A stretch of 64,000 nt of DNA from Rhodothermales bacterium. Lineage in GTDB: Bacteria > Bacteroidota > Rhodothermia > Rhodothermales > Bin80. How positions within the stretch are numbered: the stretch's first letter is position 1; each line of letters opens with the position of its first letter. The notes below the pieces were generated by a model, which was given only the letters and a program-made list of their open reading frames with translations, searched no databases and was not told where the DNA came from. The DNA lies in contig CATQHT010000002.1 in assembly GCA_958296045.1 (NCBI GenBank), positions 558,001 through 622,000 on the forward strand. Direction: 5' to 3'. Below, one piece after another: positions 9,201-18,737 of the stretch. The position numbers and the translations under genes were made by a program.

Positions 9201-10788
9201 CAAGGGTTTTCCAGTGCAACCCTTGGCCAGTCGCGGTAAAGGTGCCCGTGATAGCGGTTTCTACGGAATCGCGTGCTACGAGGGGCCCTATATCGAGGTG
9301 GGCGGTGCGGAGCTCCGCCACAAAGCGCGCATCCTGTAGCGGTAAGGTCGCCTGCGCTGTTACGTGTGCGGACTGGCGTCCGCGACGGGCGTATACCGTT
9401 GCCTGTAGTTCTCTTCCGTGGGCAATAGTTGCTGTCGCGGTGAGGCTGTCTATTTGGTGCCCCCCAACCCGGGATGGGCCCAGGACGCTGGTCATCGAGG
9501 CGTCCAGATTGTCCCAGGCGGTGCCCGAGCCCGCGATCCGGGTAGCTCCGGTCAATAGCGCGCCAGCGGGCGGGATCGCGAGCGAGTCGGCGTCTATCGC
9601 GAATTCGTATACCCAGCCAGCGTTGGCACTTCCCTGAAGCGATGCGCCCAGTTCAAAGGCGCCGCTCAGTGCCTGGCCACTGGCTGCAGCTTCAAGGTGC
9701 AGGACGCTATCGCGCCAGGCGCCTGAGGCGCCGACGGTCAACTGAATGGGGCTGCTGGTCAAGACCCACGACGGTGCTGCCTCTTCTGGTAGCAGGCTCT
9801 CTAGATCCGCGATATCGATCACTGAGGGGAGCAGGTCCAACGTAAGCTGCAGAGAATCCGCAAAACGACGCACCGTGGTGTGGCCAAGCACACGGGAGTC
9901 TCTCCAGCCCAGCGATGCATCTTCGACCCTTACCGTGCCGCCGCTGCTACTTAGTCGAGCCGCGATTAGAATCCGTTCCTCGGGAGCCTTCCAGGGCAAA
10001 AGCCACCGAAGTTCCGCCAAATCCACCTCAGATTCACTGAGCACGGCCTGCCAGTCATCCAGCCCAGCGTCAGCGTTGCGACGTACTGCAGCGCGTTCAC
10101 ATAGGATGTGTGTTGCACCTAGCCGCAGATCCAAGTGGCCGACACGGATTGAATCTTCCGTGGCATCAAGTTGCAGGTTGAGGCTGTGGATCGGCAGCTC
10201 CTTTTCGGCAATGAATGCCGAGAGCGCAACAACCTTCAGATGCTGGACGTTGGGTCCTGTTTCAATTTCCGCGCGTGCCGACAAATCAGACAGGCTGACC
10301 TCGCGCAGCGCTTGCGCCCAGAATGGGCCGCGCGCCTTTGTAGAAGCGGCATTTATCGCCCCGTCTTCGATCACCAGTCCGGCAGAATCGAACGTCCATG
10401 CCTGAACTGCAGAAGCTGAGCGTCGGCGCAGGAAGCTATTGAACCCCGGATCCTCGTGGATGGTCAGTACCGGGCCCAGCACCCTCACGCGGTTCAGCCT
10501 GAACTGGCGGCTGAACAGTGCCTTCCAGTGGGGCGTGGCGACCACCGAATCCACCGACAGCCACAGGCGGCCCAATTCGTCATATAGCCGCACATCGCTC
10601 AGAAACACCTGCTGGCGCAGGTTACCTCGTATTCTTCCTATCGCAAGTTCACCGTGATAAGCAGAGGCGAATCTTGCCTCCAGCTGGCGGCCCAGTGCGT
10701 TACGACCAATTTCTGTACGTGTCGCGACAACAAACAGCAGAACGCCAAGGAGCAGCAACGCGCTGACGACATACAAAAAAGCGCGCAT
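6241..10788 (-). CDS. tamB: Translocation and assembly module protein TamB (DUF490/AsmA-like)
   Basis: A 1515-residue inner-membrane-anchored protein. One N-terminal transmembrane helix (residues about 4-22) is followed by a very long periplasmic stretch rich in beta strands. The C-terminal third (from about residue 1100) carries the conserved TamB/DUF490 region, for example GRGTARVHLLLREGV and GDYLFTAGELFARRFLIQEG. Family members bridge inner and outer membranes and work with an Omp85 partner (TamA/BamA-like) in outer-membrane protein insertion or phospholipid transport. No such partner gene is in the window. Length is in the usual range for Bacteroidota homologues. The ORF is intact, unlike many neighbours. 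Confidence 0.9.
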   Translation of the reverse strand: MRAFLYVVSALLLLGVLLFVVATRTEIGRNALGRQLEARFASAYHGELAIGRIRGNLRQQVFLSDVRLYDELGRLWLSVDSVVATPHWKALFSRQFRLNRVRVLGPVLTIHEDPGFNSFLRRRSASAVQAWTFDSAGLVIEDGAINAASTKARGPFWAQALREVSLSDLSARAEIETGPNVQHLKVVALSAFIAEKELPIHSLNLQLDATEDSIRVGHLDLRLGATHILCERAAVRRNADAGLDDWQAVLSESEVDLAELRWLLPWKAPEERILIAARLSSSGGTVRVEDASLGWRDSRVLGHTTVRRFADSLQLTLDLLPSVIDIADLESLLPEEAAPSWVLTSSPIQLTVGASGAWRDSVLHLEAAASGQALSGAFELGASLQGSANAGWVYEFAIDADSLAIPPAGALLTGATRIAGSGTAWDNLDASMTSVLGPSRVGGHQIDSLTATATIAHGRELQATVYARRGRQSAHVTAQATLPLQDARFVAELRTAHLDIGPLVARDSVETAITGTFTATGQGLHWKTLEGVATAQIDHADLRAGSRRWSIPEHQLTVRANPPGTGAPRLIIDGDLAQATLRANAQLPVLKALAATYAAAVRESLGRQRMKQWANAGQQPDIPPPAWPPQSVTRSRTGARQALRAAGIQRASVSLDLGIARADWVGAYLATVAGLPYPLAQTMGDATASDHLARLSVDADADAIAVAGSWSDASTAGLELELTAAMEAPLETSLEGSVMVQIPDYEAHGITIDSPRAIARFAHGQVATLLRTGADERFGPAQLDLTLTILDDRYRVTLDSGTVDIAGQRWHLAPGQVADLYWDAVDFSGLATTGTDLHVQHVRVDGLATSGADSERRVAASFEGFSLEQLSEVLEWRHTLGGTLDGALTWSSKTGVAGLVIVDTLRIGNHVAGGLRATSQLNAGAEDVDLTVSLSPLHGPGIRQNNIVIAGTMRPSVSSDSGRLNLAVDIRRLDALFIEELIPATRDARGLITGSGAVRGTISQPVFAADLEIPFLRFELPKQNLLLEADGHAAVDRRGVHFERLAVRDSTGGLADIDGWLLFNDYRFLSFNAKGEFRDFQVMNVPHYSRDLDWYGVVWASGNVTLTGPLDNAVLSSSNITTSPRSEFNFPIRARRNAIDPGFITYREPGANPSELPSETRRTSILAPRPATEREFGAGLNVDLYVTAPEGSTIRLVIDPLLGDVITGRGTARVHLLLREGVMRTHGSFGVTSGDYLFTAGELFARRFLIQEGTIRWTGDPLDPQLDFQAEYRTRASRSGLPEDIGGTLNSSLPLIVDLDIAGVLNAVEVDLSIALDQRNDAISDAPLLEAYLNQPDRTAQHATSVLLTNSFLLSAEGTRTEMLTGSALNSVSQLATGHINRYLSHVLPNADFALGLVSDETAEDLDISAGVALTLLDERLLIRGYGVYRGHQVDQPTNQGLEGEFVVELRLNPNVSVDLFYRREGDALSESVITSETGVGLNYRTQFDSWRTLWSRVIGSSAAEPADTVALPKQ

Positions 10789-10964
10789 CCTGGCGTGTGT
10801 TGAACAATCGTGCCGCGGACGAATCCCTCAGAGTTGCAACAGATATGACTCCCAATTGTGCCATGGCATTTCTGTTCGTGTATCTGGAGAACGCTTACGC
10901 AGCCCTTGATCGGCTCATCGGTCGCCCATCATATTCCAGAAGGGCTCCCAGGTCCGCTTTACCA

Positions 10965-12890
10965 TTAGTGGGAACCATCATCGGTTCGGAACGGGGCCGC
11001 GGGCAGGCCATCCGCATTGTAGAGGCTGGCCGTGACGGGATTGTCCGCCCAGGCATACCGGACGGCAACAGGGGCTGGGACTGCTGCACTGGAAACCACG
11101 ACCGTCGCACCCTTGATGCGAGCGTCGGCCCAGACAAATACACTGTCCGCAGCGGCAATGGCAAATCCGCCCAGGGTATCCGTTGATGATTCCAAGCCTG
11201 CACCGACATGATTGAACGCTATATGAACCTCGCTGCCCTCGATTGTGTGGCTGGCGTAGGTGGGTCCAGAGTACACGAGGTCTTCGCCATAGGCAAGGTG
11301 GCGCGCCGCTAGCGCTAGGCGCCGGCCGACCTCTTGCTTGTTGCGCGGATGAATGTCGTTGGCTTCGCCTATATCGATCGTGACTGCCTGACCGACGTTA
11401 GGTAGCGATAGCGCTGCGGACTGGGATTCTCTCAGTAGAGCCCACATGCTTGGGGCTGGATCGGGCAACGCCTGGCGGAAGTTGGCCAGCGAGACGAAAA
11501 GTAAGGGAGCATCCGCTCGGCCAAACAGCTCACGCCATCGCAGTATCAGATTCTGAAACTGTTCGCGGTACTGGTATGCGTCGGTTGGGTTGGATGCGTT
11601 GGATTCGCCTTGGTACCAGATAAACCCCGTGACCGGGTACGCTAGGATCGGGTGCACCATCTTGTTGTAAAGCAAAGTCGGCATGTGGTTTGGGGCGTCA
11701 CCTGCGTCCACGAAGTACTCACCTACCCGAAACTTCCACATAGAAGGCAGCGCCATCACGCCATCGGTCGTTTCCAGATGGAAGGGGTGGTCACTTTCGG
11801 TGATGCCGCCGTTGCCGCCGGTGTCGCGAACGCGGATCACTATGGTGTTTTCACCTGCCTGGAGTACGCCTTCGGCAATCTCATACGTGCGGGGCAGCCG
11901 GAAGCGGTCTGTGCTGCCTACCAGGGTGCCGTTTACCCAGGTCTGGTCCCGGTCATCGATCATGCTGAGCTTCAGCGTCGCCGCGCTGGCCTGGGCTTCG
12001 CTCAAGGTCAGCTTACCGCGGTACCATACATACCCGCTTAGTCCTTCGAAGCCATGGGCCTCGAAGAGTGCCGGTGCAGGCATGTCGGCCCAGTCCGTGT
12101 CATCCATCTCGGGATCGGCCCAGATGGCGACTTCGCCATCCATGCCGGGATCGGCGGTGCCAGGCGCATTGCGTGAGGCTTCGAACAGTTGGGCTAGCGA
12201 GTCATTACGCACCTCGCGTGCGGTCATGGCGGCAGCGACGGCCGCACTGTCTTCCATCTGCGCATGAATATCCAGCCATGCTTCAATGCGGCTGCCGCCC
12301 CAGGAGGTGTTCAATATGCCGATCGGCACCTCTTGGGTTTCTCTTAGTTCTCTGGCGAAGTAGTATCCGACAGCTGAAAACGCTCCGACCGTGGTGGAAT
12401 CCGTGACGTGCCATTCGCCGCCGGCAAGGGTAGCCGAGGGTTGGTGGGCCCATGTGCGTGGCACCTTGTAGTGCCGCAGCTTTGGGTCGCTGGCGGCGCG
12501 GATTTCCGATGCTGCGTCCATGGATGCGTGCACAGGCCACTCCATGTTGGACTGACCGGATGCTACCCACACATCGCCAAACCACAGGTCTTGCGCCTGA
12601 TGCATGGTATCGGGTGTGGAGACGGTCAGCACATAGGGACCTCCCGCGCTGCGAGTTCCCAGGACCGCATGCCAGGAGCCATCGCTGTCTGCTACAGCGG
12701 GATGTGAAACACCATCGAGCGCAACGGTCACGTGCGTGCCTGGTGCTGCCGTGCCCCACACCGGTACAGGCATGTCCCGCTGCAGGACTGCACCGTCAGT
12801 AAACAGGCGGGATACACTAAAAGTGACGTCGTCGGAGTGGTAGGAGCCCAAGAGTGAAAGGGCGACCAGCAAGGGAACGAGATGGTACAT
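10965..12890 (-). CDS. Sialate O-acetylesterase (SGNH-type carbohydrate esterase), secreted
   Basis: A SASA/DUF303-family esterase that removes O-acetyl groups from sialic acids or related sugars. The nucleophile block GDVWVASGQSNMEWP is clear, as are the family segments GILNTSWGGSRIEAW and GFIWYQGESNA. A jelly-roll insert lies near residues 260-380. The start is set at the ATG at 12890, giving the signal peptide MYHLVPLLVALSLLGS. The longer frame (to 12986) would overlap the sulfatase gene. It lies 77 bases downstream of the sulfatase in the same direction, so the two probably form one operon that attacks sulfated, acetylated glycans. Confidence 0.88.
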   Translation of the reverse strand: MYHLVPLLVALSLLGSYHSDDVTFSVSRLFTDGAVLQRDMPVPVWGTAAPGTHVTVALDGVSHPAVADSDGSWHAVLGTRSAGGPYVLTVSTPDTMHQAQDLWFGDVWVASGQSNMEWPVHASMDAASEIRAASDPKLRHYKVPRTWAHQPSATLAGGEWHVTDSTTVGAFSAVGYYFARELRETQEVPIGILNTSWGGSRIEAWLDIHAQMEDSAAVAAAMTAREVRNDSLAQLFEASRNAPGTADPGMDGEVAIWADPEMDDTDWADMPAPALFEAHGFEGLSGYVWYRGKLTLSEAQASAATLKLSMIDDRDQTWVNGTLVGSTDRFRLPRTYEIAEGVLQAGENTIVIRVRDTGGNGGITESDHPFHLETTDGVMALPSMWKFRVGEYFVDAGDAPNHMPTLLYNKMVHPILAYPVTGFIWYQGESNASNPTDAYQYREQFQNLILRWRELFGRADAPLLFVSLANFRQALPDPAPSMWALLRESQSAALSLPNVGQAVTIDIGEANDIHPRNKQEVGRRLALAARHLAYGEDLVYSGPTYASHTIEGSEVHIAFNHVGAGLESSTDTLGGFAIAAADSVFVWADARIKGATVVVSSAAVPAPVAVRYAWADNPVTASLYNADGLPAAPFRTDDGSH

Positions 12891-12967
12891 GATGAACACG
12901 GAATATCGGGAGTGAGGTTTGACCAAGGTAGGGACTGGGTGAATCATTGAACCGGCGCAGGCTGGCC

Positions 12968-14314
12968 TCAGTGCGCCCGTTGCCACGGGACCTGTCCAGC
13001 CTGTTGGATGTATCTGCGGAGCGCTGCAGCCAGGCGCCGGAACATGTCTGGATGATCTTGGCTGAGGTCGTGCTGTTCCTGTGGATCCTGGTCCAGGTTG
13101 TATAGCGCAAGCGGAGTGAACGGGCTGTTCTGCAATAGCTTCCAGGCTCCATGGCGGACAGCCTCGACCGTCTTGCCGTTGTAGCGGAGGTTACCTTCCC
13201 GTCGCGAAAAGAACAAGTGCCGATCCTCCCAGTCTTGGGCTTCGCCCTGTAGCGTCGGTAAGAGGCTTATGCCTTCGATATGATGTGTCACGGGTACGCC
13301 GGCTGCCTCAAGTAGGGTGGGGTAGAGATCCATCGTAAGCCCAGCGTAGTTGGTTGCCGTGTTGGCGCCAATCTTGCCTGGCCATGACGCAATGGCCGGG
13401 ACACGGATGCCACCTTCATACAAGGACCCTTTACTATCGCGCAGCGGTCCGTTATTGGCGCCCACGTTCAGCTGTCCGCCGTTATCGCTGACAAAGATCA
13501 CCAGCGTGTTGTCTTCAAATCCGCTGCGTCTTAGCGTGGTAAGCACTTGGCCGATTCCATGATCCATCTGTTCGATAAGGGCCACAAGGCGGGCGCGGTC
13601 CTCTGCTATGCCGGGTTCTCGTGCCTGCACGCGCTCCACCCAGTCCTCAGGCGGCTGGATGGGCGTATGGGGCGCGTTGTACGCTAAGTATAGAAACCAG
13701 GGAGCAGAAGACTCAGTGCGGCTGCTAATGTACTCCGATGCCCAACTCGAAAACAGATCGGTGGCATGCCCTTTGGGGTTGATGACGGCATCGTTGAGGC
13801 GCATATAGTTGATGCCGTGGCGGCGATGATGGTAGTAGTCGTCCATCATGTCGCCCAGAAAGCCGTGAAAAAGGTCGAAGCCACGATCGTGTGGCCGATC
13901 CGGCGCATACAGCCCGAGGTGCCATTTGCCGACCATAGCGGTGTGGTACCCGGCGCGGCGCAGCATGGCGGGCAGCAGCAGGATGTCGGGGGCAAGCGCG
14001 CCCCAGCTGTCTCGCGCTCGTGTGCGGATAACTCCCGGCACTCCGGCCATAGGTGGGTACCGCCCTGACAGCAGCGCTGCTCGAGTGGGAGAGCACACCG
14101 GCGAGTTGGCATAGAACTGTGTAAAACGCATGCCAGCATTAGCCAGGCTGTCAAGCACCGGAGTCGCTAAGTCGGTAGCACCGTAACTGGATAGGTCACC
14201 GTAGCCAAGGTCATCCGCCAGGATAAGAAGGATGTTGGTCGGGCTTTCCTGGGCATGGGTCGCAGCAGGTATGCACAGCAGCAGGGTGCACGACAGTGTA
14301 GCAATTCGGTACAT
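12968..14314 (-). CDS. Secreted type I sulfatase (formylglycine-dependent)
   Basis: An alkaline-phosphatase-superfamily sulfatase of about 448 residues. The metal-binding start ILADDLGYGDLSSYG and the formylglycine motif CSPTRAALLSGRYP (C-x-P-x-R) are present. So are the later HTPIQPP and VSDNGGQ segments. The ATG at 14314 gives a signal peptide (MYRIATLSCTLLLCIPAATHAQ). A formylglycine-generating enzyme would be needed but is not in the window. With the neighbouring sialate O-acetylesterase it suggests growth on host or algal sulfated polysaccharides (inference). Confidence 0.9.
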   Translation of the reverse strand: MYRIATLSCTLLLCIPAATHAQESPTNILLILADDLGYGDLSSYGATDLATPVLDSLANAGMRFTQFYANSPVCSPTRAALLSGRYPPMAGVPGVIRTRARDSWGALAPDILLLPAMLRRAGYHTAMVGKWHLGLYAPDRPHDRGFDLFHGFLGDMMDDYYHHRRHGINYMRLNDAVINPKGHATDLFSSWASEYISSRTESSAPWFLYLAYNAPHTPIQPPEDWVERVQAREPGIAEDRARLVALIEQMDHGIGQVLTTLRRSGFEDNTLVIFVSDNGGQLNVGANNGPLRDSKGSLYEGGIRVPAIASWPGKIGANTATNYAGLTMDLYPTLLEAAGVPVTHHIEGISLLPTLQGEAQDWEDRHLFFSRREGNLRYNGKTVEAVRHGAWKLLQNSPFTPLALYNLDQDPQEQHDLSQDHPDMFRRLAAALRRYIQQAGQVPWQRAH

Positions 14315-14394
14315 GGCGGCAGGGAGAAAAACGAATGCAAGGGAAAGGTACGCCAAAGGCTGAACGGAGTGCGCGGCCTGTCGTTCGAATTCTC

Positions 14395-15477
14395 ATGGCG
14401 ATGCTCAACGAATGCATCACGGTGGAATTGGGTGGTGGGCGTGGTTATCCGATCTGGTTTGCGCCACTGGCCGCCTTAGGGTCGCTCATGGAGGAGTGTG
14501 GCCTCAGGCGGGGGCGCTGCATCCTCGTCACGGATGCCAACGTGTCCGATCGCTGGCTGCCGGCGAGCCTGCGGGCGCTTCAGGGCTGGGATACGCACAT
14601 CCTCGTGTTACCGCCCGGCGAGGCGACAAAGGCGGCGGCATCACTTAATCACATCTACGATAAAGTGCTGCCTGCAGGCATAGACCGCAGAACGCCGGTT
14701 ATTGCGCTTGGTGGTGGCGTCATAGGCGATCTGGCGGGCTTCGCGGCGGCGACCATGCTGCGCGGCCTGCCAGTGGTTCAGGTGCCTACCAGCCTCATTG
14801 CACAGGTGGACAGCGCTATAGGCGGCAAGACGGGCATCAACCATGGGGTGGGCAAAAACCTTGTTGGGGCTTTCCACCAGCCGCGCCTTGTCTTAGCGGA
14901 CACATCGGTCCTAGCAACCCTTCCGAAGCTGGAGTGGGCCAGCGGTCTTTCTGAGGTGGTCAAGCATGCACTTATTGCGGATCCTGCGCTCGCGAGCTTT
15001 CTGGAATCGCAGTGGCATAAAGTGATGGTGCGTGAACCTGCGATTGTGGCGTCCATGGTGATGCAGGCGGCTTGCATCAAGGCGGAGATCGTGGCGGCAG
15101 ACGAAAGGGAGGAAGAGCGCCGAGAGCTGTTGAATTTCGGACACACGTTTGGTCATGCGATTGAGCGCGTGGAGGGGTATGGGCGCTTTACGCATGGAGA
15201 GGCCGTCGCTCTGGGGATGCGTGCCGCGCTGGCGTTGTCGCTCCGGTATGCTCCCGAATTTGACGCGCGCCACGCTGCGGCGTTGGTGAGCCGGATCCCT
15301 GTTCGCCACCGCCTGACCGCGAGCGATGACCGTCTTTCTCAGGCAATGCGATATGACAAGAAGGTACGCGCTGGCACGGTGCGTCTGGTTCTGTTGCGTG
15401 CCCTTGGCGATGCTTTTGTTACTGCCTGCAGGTCGCGCTGTGATCTCACCTTTGCCTGGAAAGCTGTTATTGGATGA
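14395..15477 (+). CDS. aroB: 3-dehydroquinate synthase
   Basis: Second step of the shikimate pathway: converts DAHP to 3-dehydroquinate using NAD and a divalent metal in the cytoplasm. Visible motifs are ALGGGVIGDLAGF (NAD-binding loop), QVPTSLIAQVDSAIGGKTGIN (active site), NFGHTFGHAIE and HGEAVALGM (metal histidines). The start at 14395 (MAMLNECITVELGGG) matches the family. An upstream in-frame ATG at 14335 overlaps the divergent sulfatase start. Length of about 360 residues is normal. Confidence 0.92.
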   Translation: MAMLNECITVELGGGRGYPIWFAPLAALGSLMEECGLRRGRCILVTDANVSDRWLPASLRALQGWDTHILVLPPGEATKAAASLNHIYDKVLPAGIDRRTPVIALGGGVIGDLAGFAAATMLRGLPVVQVPTSLIAQVDSAIGGKTGINHGVGKNLVGAFHQPRLVLADTSVLATLPKLEWASGLSEVVKHALIADPALASFLESQWHKVMVREPAIVASMVMQAACIKAEIVAADEREEERRELLNFGHTFGHAIERVEGYGRFTHGEAVALGMRAALALSLRYAPEFDARHAAALVSRIPVRHRLTASDDRLSQAMRYDKKVRAGTVRLVLLRALGDAFVTACRSRCDLTFAWKAVIG

Positions 15478-15531
15478 ATCGCTGGACGAGCCGCGTCTTC
15501 GCTAGTTTGTGTGTGTCACCCGTTATTTAAA

Positions 15532-16099
15532 CCCGCATTATTCATAAGCGGGAGGTTGTGGGCGGCCGTTGAGGGGGAATGCCTGGGAGGCAGGGGTATG
15601 ACCCATTGCTGGGGGCCTAGTCGTGGGGTGAGAGCGCGCTTTCTGGGGATGCGTGCCGCGCTCAGGGTGTCTTTTTTGCCGCTCAGCGGGGCGTATTAAT
15701 GTCGCGCGGGAGTAGCTTAGCGCTGGGCTCTGGTTGGTCGCCTCTGGGGAGGTGCGTTAACGTTGTCAGGAAGCCGGGCGGTTGCATCTCAGCACCGTCT
15801 GGGCAGACTCCACCAGCGCAGCTTCCAGGAATTTTCCCAGAAGGTCTCCTACAGTGCCCTAGCGGACTCGCCCAGATAGAAGGTCAGCTGCCGTGCATAT
15901 CTAGCTTGGCGTCCCCCTACCTTGAGCACGTTTTCCCTGAATCTGCGCACATACATGAGCGCTGGGTATATGAGCGCAGGCTTCTTCTGCTTGCCGTCCT
16001 TCTCGGTATCTCCTTCGGCGGTGCCGTTGCTGTTTGGCTTTGCCACCGGGCGAGGGTCTGCTGGTGGGGGTTCTGCGGTGGTCGGTAGTCCTAAGGGCT
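15532..16099 (-). mobile_element. IS1380-family element, 3'-end fragment
   Basis: This stretch matches 45240-45826 of the complete IS1380 copy in the same orientation, beginning with a terminal repeat CCCGCATTATTCA like the other copies. It carries only the C-terminal part of the transposase (RRFRENVLKVGG and following), with altered stops and substitutions, and breaks off at about 16099. It is an old remnant. Confidence 0.8.
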
Positions 16100-16446
16100 G
16101 GCGAAATAATAACCTATCAGATGTCATTGTAGTGGTATCAGTTTGAGAATGAACCTGTGCACACGTAATGTATGTGACTGGAGGGTAGTTGGATATCCTC
16201 CTCCTCCTCGCCAACCTCAATTCTCATTGTCGTTGGACGCTGACGGGCGGAATGTCGCTCTCACCTCGGCGCTACCCTCGAAAACACCCTCCCGCACCAC
16301 GATTACGCCCCTCTACCAACGGGCCACGCAACCAAACCCTGGCCAGTCTCACGCTTCCGTTCACAGGCTCCCATTGGTGTACAAGGCGGATTCGGGAAAG
16401 AGGCTACGGCTGCCCAGTCCTGCGAAACATAGACTCATTTTCTGTG
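16100..16446. other. No gene seen
   Basis: About 350 bases between the IS1380 fragment and the barrel protein's end. Open frames here are short and resemble nothing I know. Base composition is mixed and no hairpin stands out. Confidence 0.5.
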
Positions 16447-17142
16447 TCAGAGTAATAAAGACAATCCCAGTGTCACTGATTTCTGACCTGTGGCCCGCTT
16501 CGTGGTGGGATCGTGGAAATATCGGGCGTACCTTTGGAAATATCGGACGTACCTTTGAGCCTCGAAAGTAACGGCTACGCGGCCTCCCACGGGTACAGTT
16601 AGACGCCCTCCCACTTCAACGGCTCCGTACACATATCGGAAATCTCTGCGTGGAAAGTCCGGTGACCCCGTACCACAGCAGCCGGTGCTGCCCACGTAAG
16701 TAGCATTCACGAGATGATATGACAGCCCAATAAAAGGGTTGACGAACTTCAGGGGCACGGGTGATGGGTTCAAGAAGACTCGCGCACCGGCCATAAAACT
16801 ATTGTAGGTGTGTAGAGTTCTAGAGCAAGGGATAGCGAAGCACCGATACGGGCGAACTTTCTTGCCTTGGCCGCCACTCCAATAGCCGACATAGAATGCA
16901 CCACTGATAGCGATGTCTCTATTTACTGGCTCGCTACTGCTAAGAACGGTGACCAGCTCCTTTTCGAGCTGTACCTCCGCATAAAACGCGTGCTGGGAAA
17001 GCTTTGGAAACATATGAGGCCACTCTCGCGGAATGGGCAGCATAGCTCCACTCTTTATAGAAATGGTTAGCGGCGACGGTTGCGCTACCACGGCAATAGG
17101 AAGGCCGAGGGCACTAATCAGAATAGCAACTATCAGGCGCAT
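16447..17142 (-). CDS. Predicted outer-membrane beta-barrel protein, unknown function
   Basis: About 231 residues from the ATG at 17142, which gives a signal peptide (MRLIVAILISALGLPIAVVAQ). The mature part alternates hydrophobic and polar residues in strand-like blocks (FYVGYWSGG, PFIGLSYHLV, GAVEVGGRLTVPV) and ends VTLGLSLLL, as small eight-stranded porin-like barrels do. Near the C-terminus a 21-base direct repeat (16514-16557) doubles RYVRYFQ/RYARYFH in frame. It lies 50 bases after the FTP/PepSY-like gene in the same direction. Composition looks less GC-rich than the housekeeping block, suggesting transfer. Confidence 0.6.
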   Translation of the reverse strand: MRLIVAILISALGLPIAVVAQPSPLTISIKSGAMLPIPREWPHMFPKLSQHAFYAEVQLEKELVTVLSSSEPVNRDIAISGAFYVGYWSGGQGKKVRPYRCFAIPCSRTLHTYNSFMAGARVFLNPSPVPLKFVNPFIGLSYHLVNATYVGSTGCCGTGSPDFPRRDFRYVYGAVEVGGRLTVPVGGRVAVTFEAQRYVRYFQRYARYFHDPTTKRATGQKSVTLGLSLLL

Positions 17143-17192
17143 GGCATTCGTTTTGAAACCAGTGTGACGCAGACAACTTCCCTGGGATCCTC

Positions 17193-17894
17193 TCATGTCA
17201 GCTTGTTGATAGTTCGCACGACATCCCCACGGTGTGCATCAATATAGTAGTTAACGTAACGGAGCGGACGTGACGAAAACAGCCCCACTTTCCAAACCAA
17301 TTGAAACGAGATGATTCCCGCATGCACGGGGAGAATAATCAGCTCCGCGTCGTCACGTACCTTGGCGATATGTTCGTTGAAGGCCTGCTTTGCTAAGTCG
17401 ATTGCTTCCATCGATGAGAGGGTTGGGACAGTGATAACTTCTACCCTCGGGTAAGAACGGCCGCCCAGCGAGATCACCTCACCATCTGGGCTGATGCTGT
17501 ATCCGATCTCAGTCCATTCTACTGGTACACCCTGGTGTATCTGCCGATAGGATACAAACCACATCTCACCATCCGTGTCGGCGCGTTGCAGTTGCACTTG
17601 GCGGGCGTCCAGCGTGAGAATGGGACGAAAGCTGTCAAGCAACTGGCCAGTAGGGCGGTCAATTGCCTGTGCGTGGAGATGCTCGTGATCGATGCCATGA
17701 TCGCTCAGATGTACCGACGGAGCGAAGACGCGGAGTGCACCACCGGTCGCGGGGTCTACCACCACACTGAAGGACCTGCCCTGCGTATCTTGCATAGAAG
17801 CGTAGTTCTGCCCAGGCGCTGCATACAGCGGACCCACAGCCAGCAAAACAGTGACAGCAATTGTCTTCCTAGGAATCACCCAGTCAAGTAACAT
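17193..17894 (-). CDS. Secreted protein with thermolysin-propeptide (FTP/PepSY)-like domains, no protease domain
   Basis: A 233-residue protein with an N-terminal hydrophobic signal (residues about 10-26). The segment RQIHQGVPVEWTEIGYSISP, followed by GEVISLGGRSYP, resembles the FTP propeptide of thermolysin-type metalloproteases. The C-terminal portion (SMEAIDLAKQAF, FQLVWKVGLFS, YYIDAHRGDVV) resembles a PepSY/propeptide module that ends with 'a recorded into the mature domain' type text in proteases. Here the gene stops, so no HEXXH peptidase follows. It may be a free inhibitor or chaperone, or a truncated protease precursor. The downstream neighbour is the small barrel protein. Confidence 0.55.
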   Translation of the reverse strand: MLLDWVIPRKTIAVTVLLAVGPLYAAPGQNYASMQDTQGRSFSVVVDPATGGALRVFAPSVHLSDHGIDHEHLHAQAIDRPTGQLLDSFRPILTLDARQVQLQRADTDGEMWFVSYRQIHQGVPVEWTEIGYSISPDGEVISLGGRSYPRVEVITVPTLSSMEAIDLAKQAFNEHIAKVRDDAELIILPVHAGIISFQLVWKVGLFSSRPLRYVNYYIDAHRGDVVRTINKLT

Positions 17895-18255
17895 GCGCCC
17901 AAACGCAGATCCTGCGCGGGCAGTGTGAAGCGGCAGAAAAAGCTTCCGCGAAGGGCGAATTCGCGCCTCCGACTGGCACTAGTACAGTTAGACGGCGGAA
18001 TATACCTAGTGCTTGTCAGAGAATAGGGTATTTTGGGCGTCTGCCTGGCTGGAGCAAGGTCGGGGGCACACTGGGGGCCCGATAGGAACGCTAGTCTGAG
18101 CGATGGGAAGGGTAACAGAAGCGCTGCGCGGCCATTTCTGACCCTCAACCGGGCTTCGTTAACTCCTGGCGGCGCAGAGTGGATACAGCTTACCCGTCGC
18201 GGGCTTGTCGGACACAGAAAAAGACGGGCTCAGCCGAAGCTAGAGCGGGCGAGCC
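17895..18255. other. No gene seen
   Basis: About 360 bases upstream of the FTP/PepSY gene and beyond the end of an ISNCY-like fragment. It may hold the promoter of the leftward gene pair. Open frames are short and unrecognised. Confidence 0.45.
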
Positions 18256-18640
18256 TTAAGTGGCCTTCGCGCGAGCGGCGTGCCAGGCTCGTCGTTTCGC
18301 TTCTTTTTTTCTGACCACTTTGCCTAGTCGGTGAATGTTTGCCGCCAGCACCGCCAGCTCTACCTACCGATCGAAGCCCTCCTTTCCGTGGGTACGTATG
18401 AGCCCCATCCCCCGCTGCTGCAGGTTGTTGATGGCGGACTCGATTGCAGGATGCTGTAGACGCACCTTGACGAAATCGGGATGAGACTCCCGCTCGCATT
18501 GTTTCGCATTGCGGTAACCAGGCTTGGGCATGACGTTCAAGTCCAGCAGCTCATCCAAGGCGTCGCGATTCTTCGCAGAGTAGAAGCCCTTATCCATGCT
18601 GCAGGACGTAACCCACGGTTTGTCAAATTCGTCCCATGCG
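18256..18640 (-). pseudogene. DDE transposase C-terminal fragment (ISNCY-like)
   Basis: The frame shows DKGFYSAKNRDALDELL, then ERESHPDFVKVRLQHPAIES and INNLQQRGMGL. After an in-frame stop comes LAVLAANIHRLGKVVRKK, which are the usual closing blocks of ISNCY-type transposases. The N-terminal two thirds are absent and an internal stop separates the two pieces, so it is a dead remnant. The family label is less certain than the transposase call. Confidence 0.6.
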
Positions 18641-18737
18641 CAGCGACTTCGGGCTTAATTTGTGGCAATGTGGCCTCAAAGTATGTGTTGTACCTATGAT
18701 CCATATGGCGTTGATACCTCTTTATTTCTCAAAGTAT

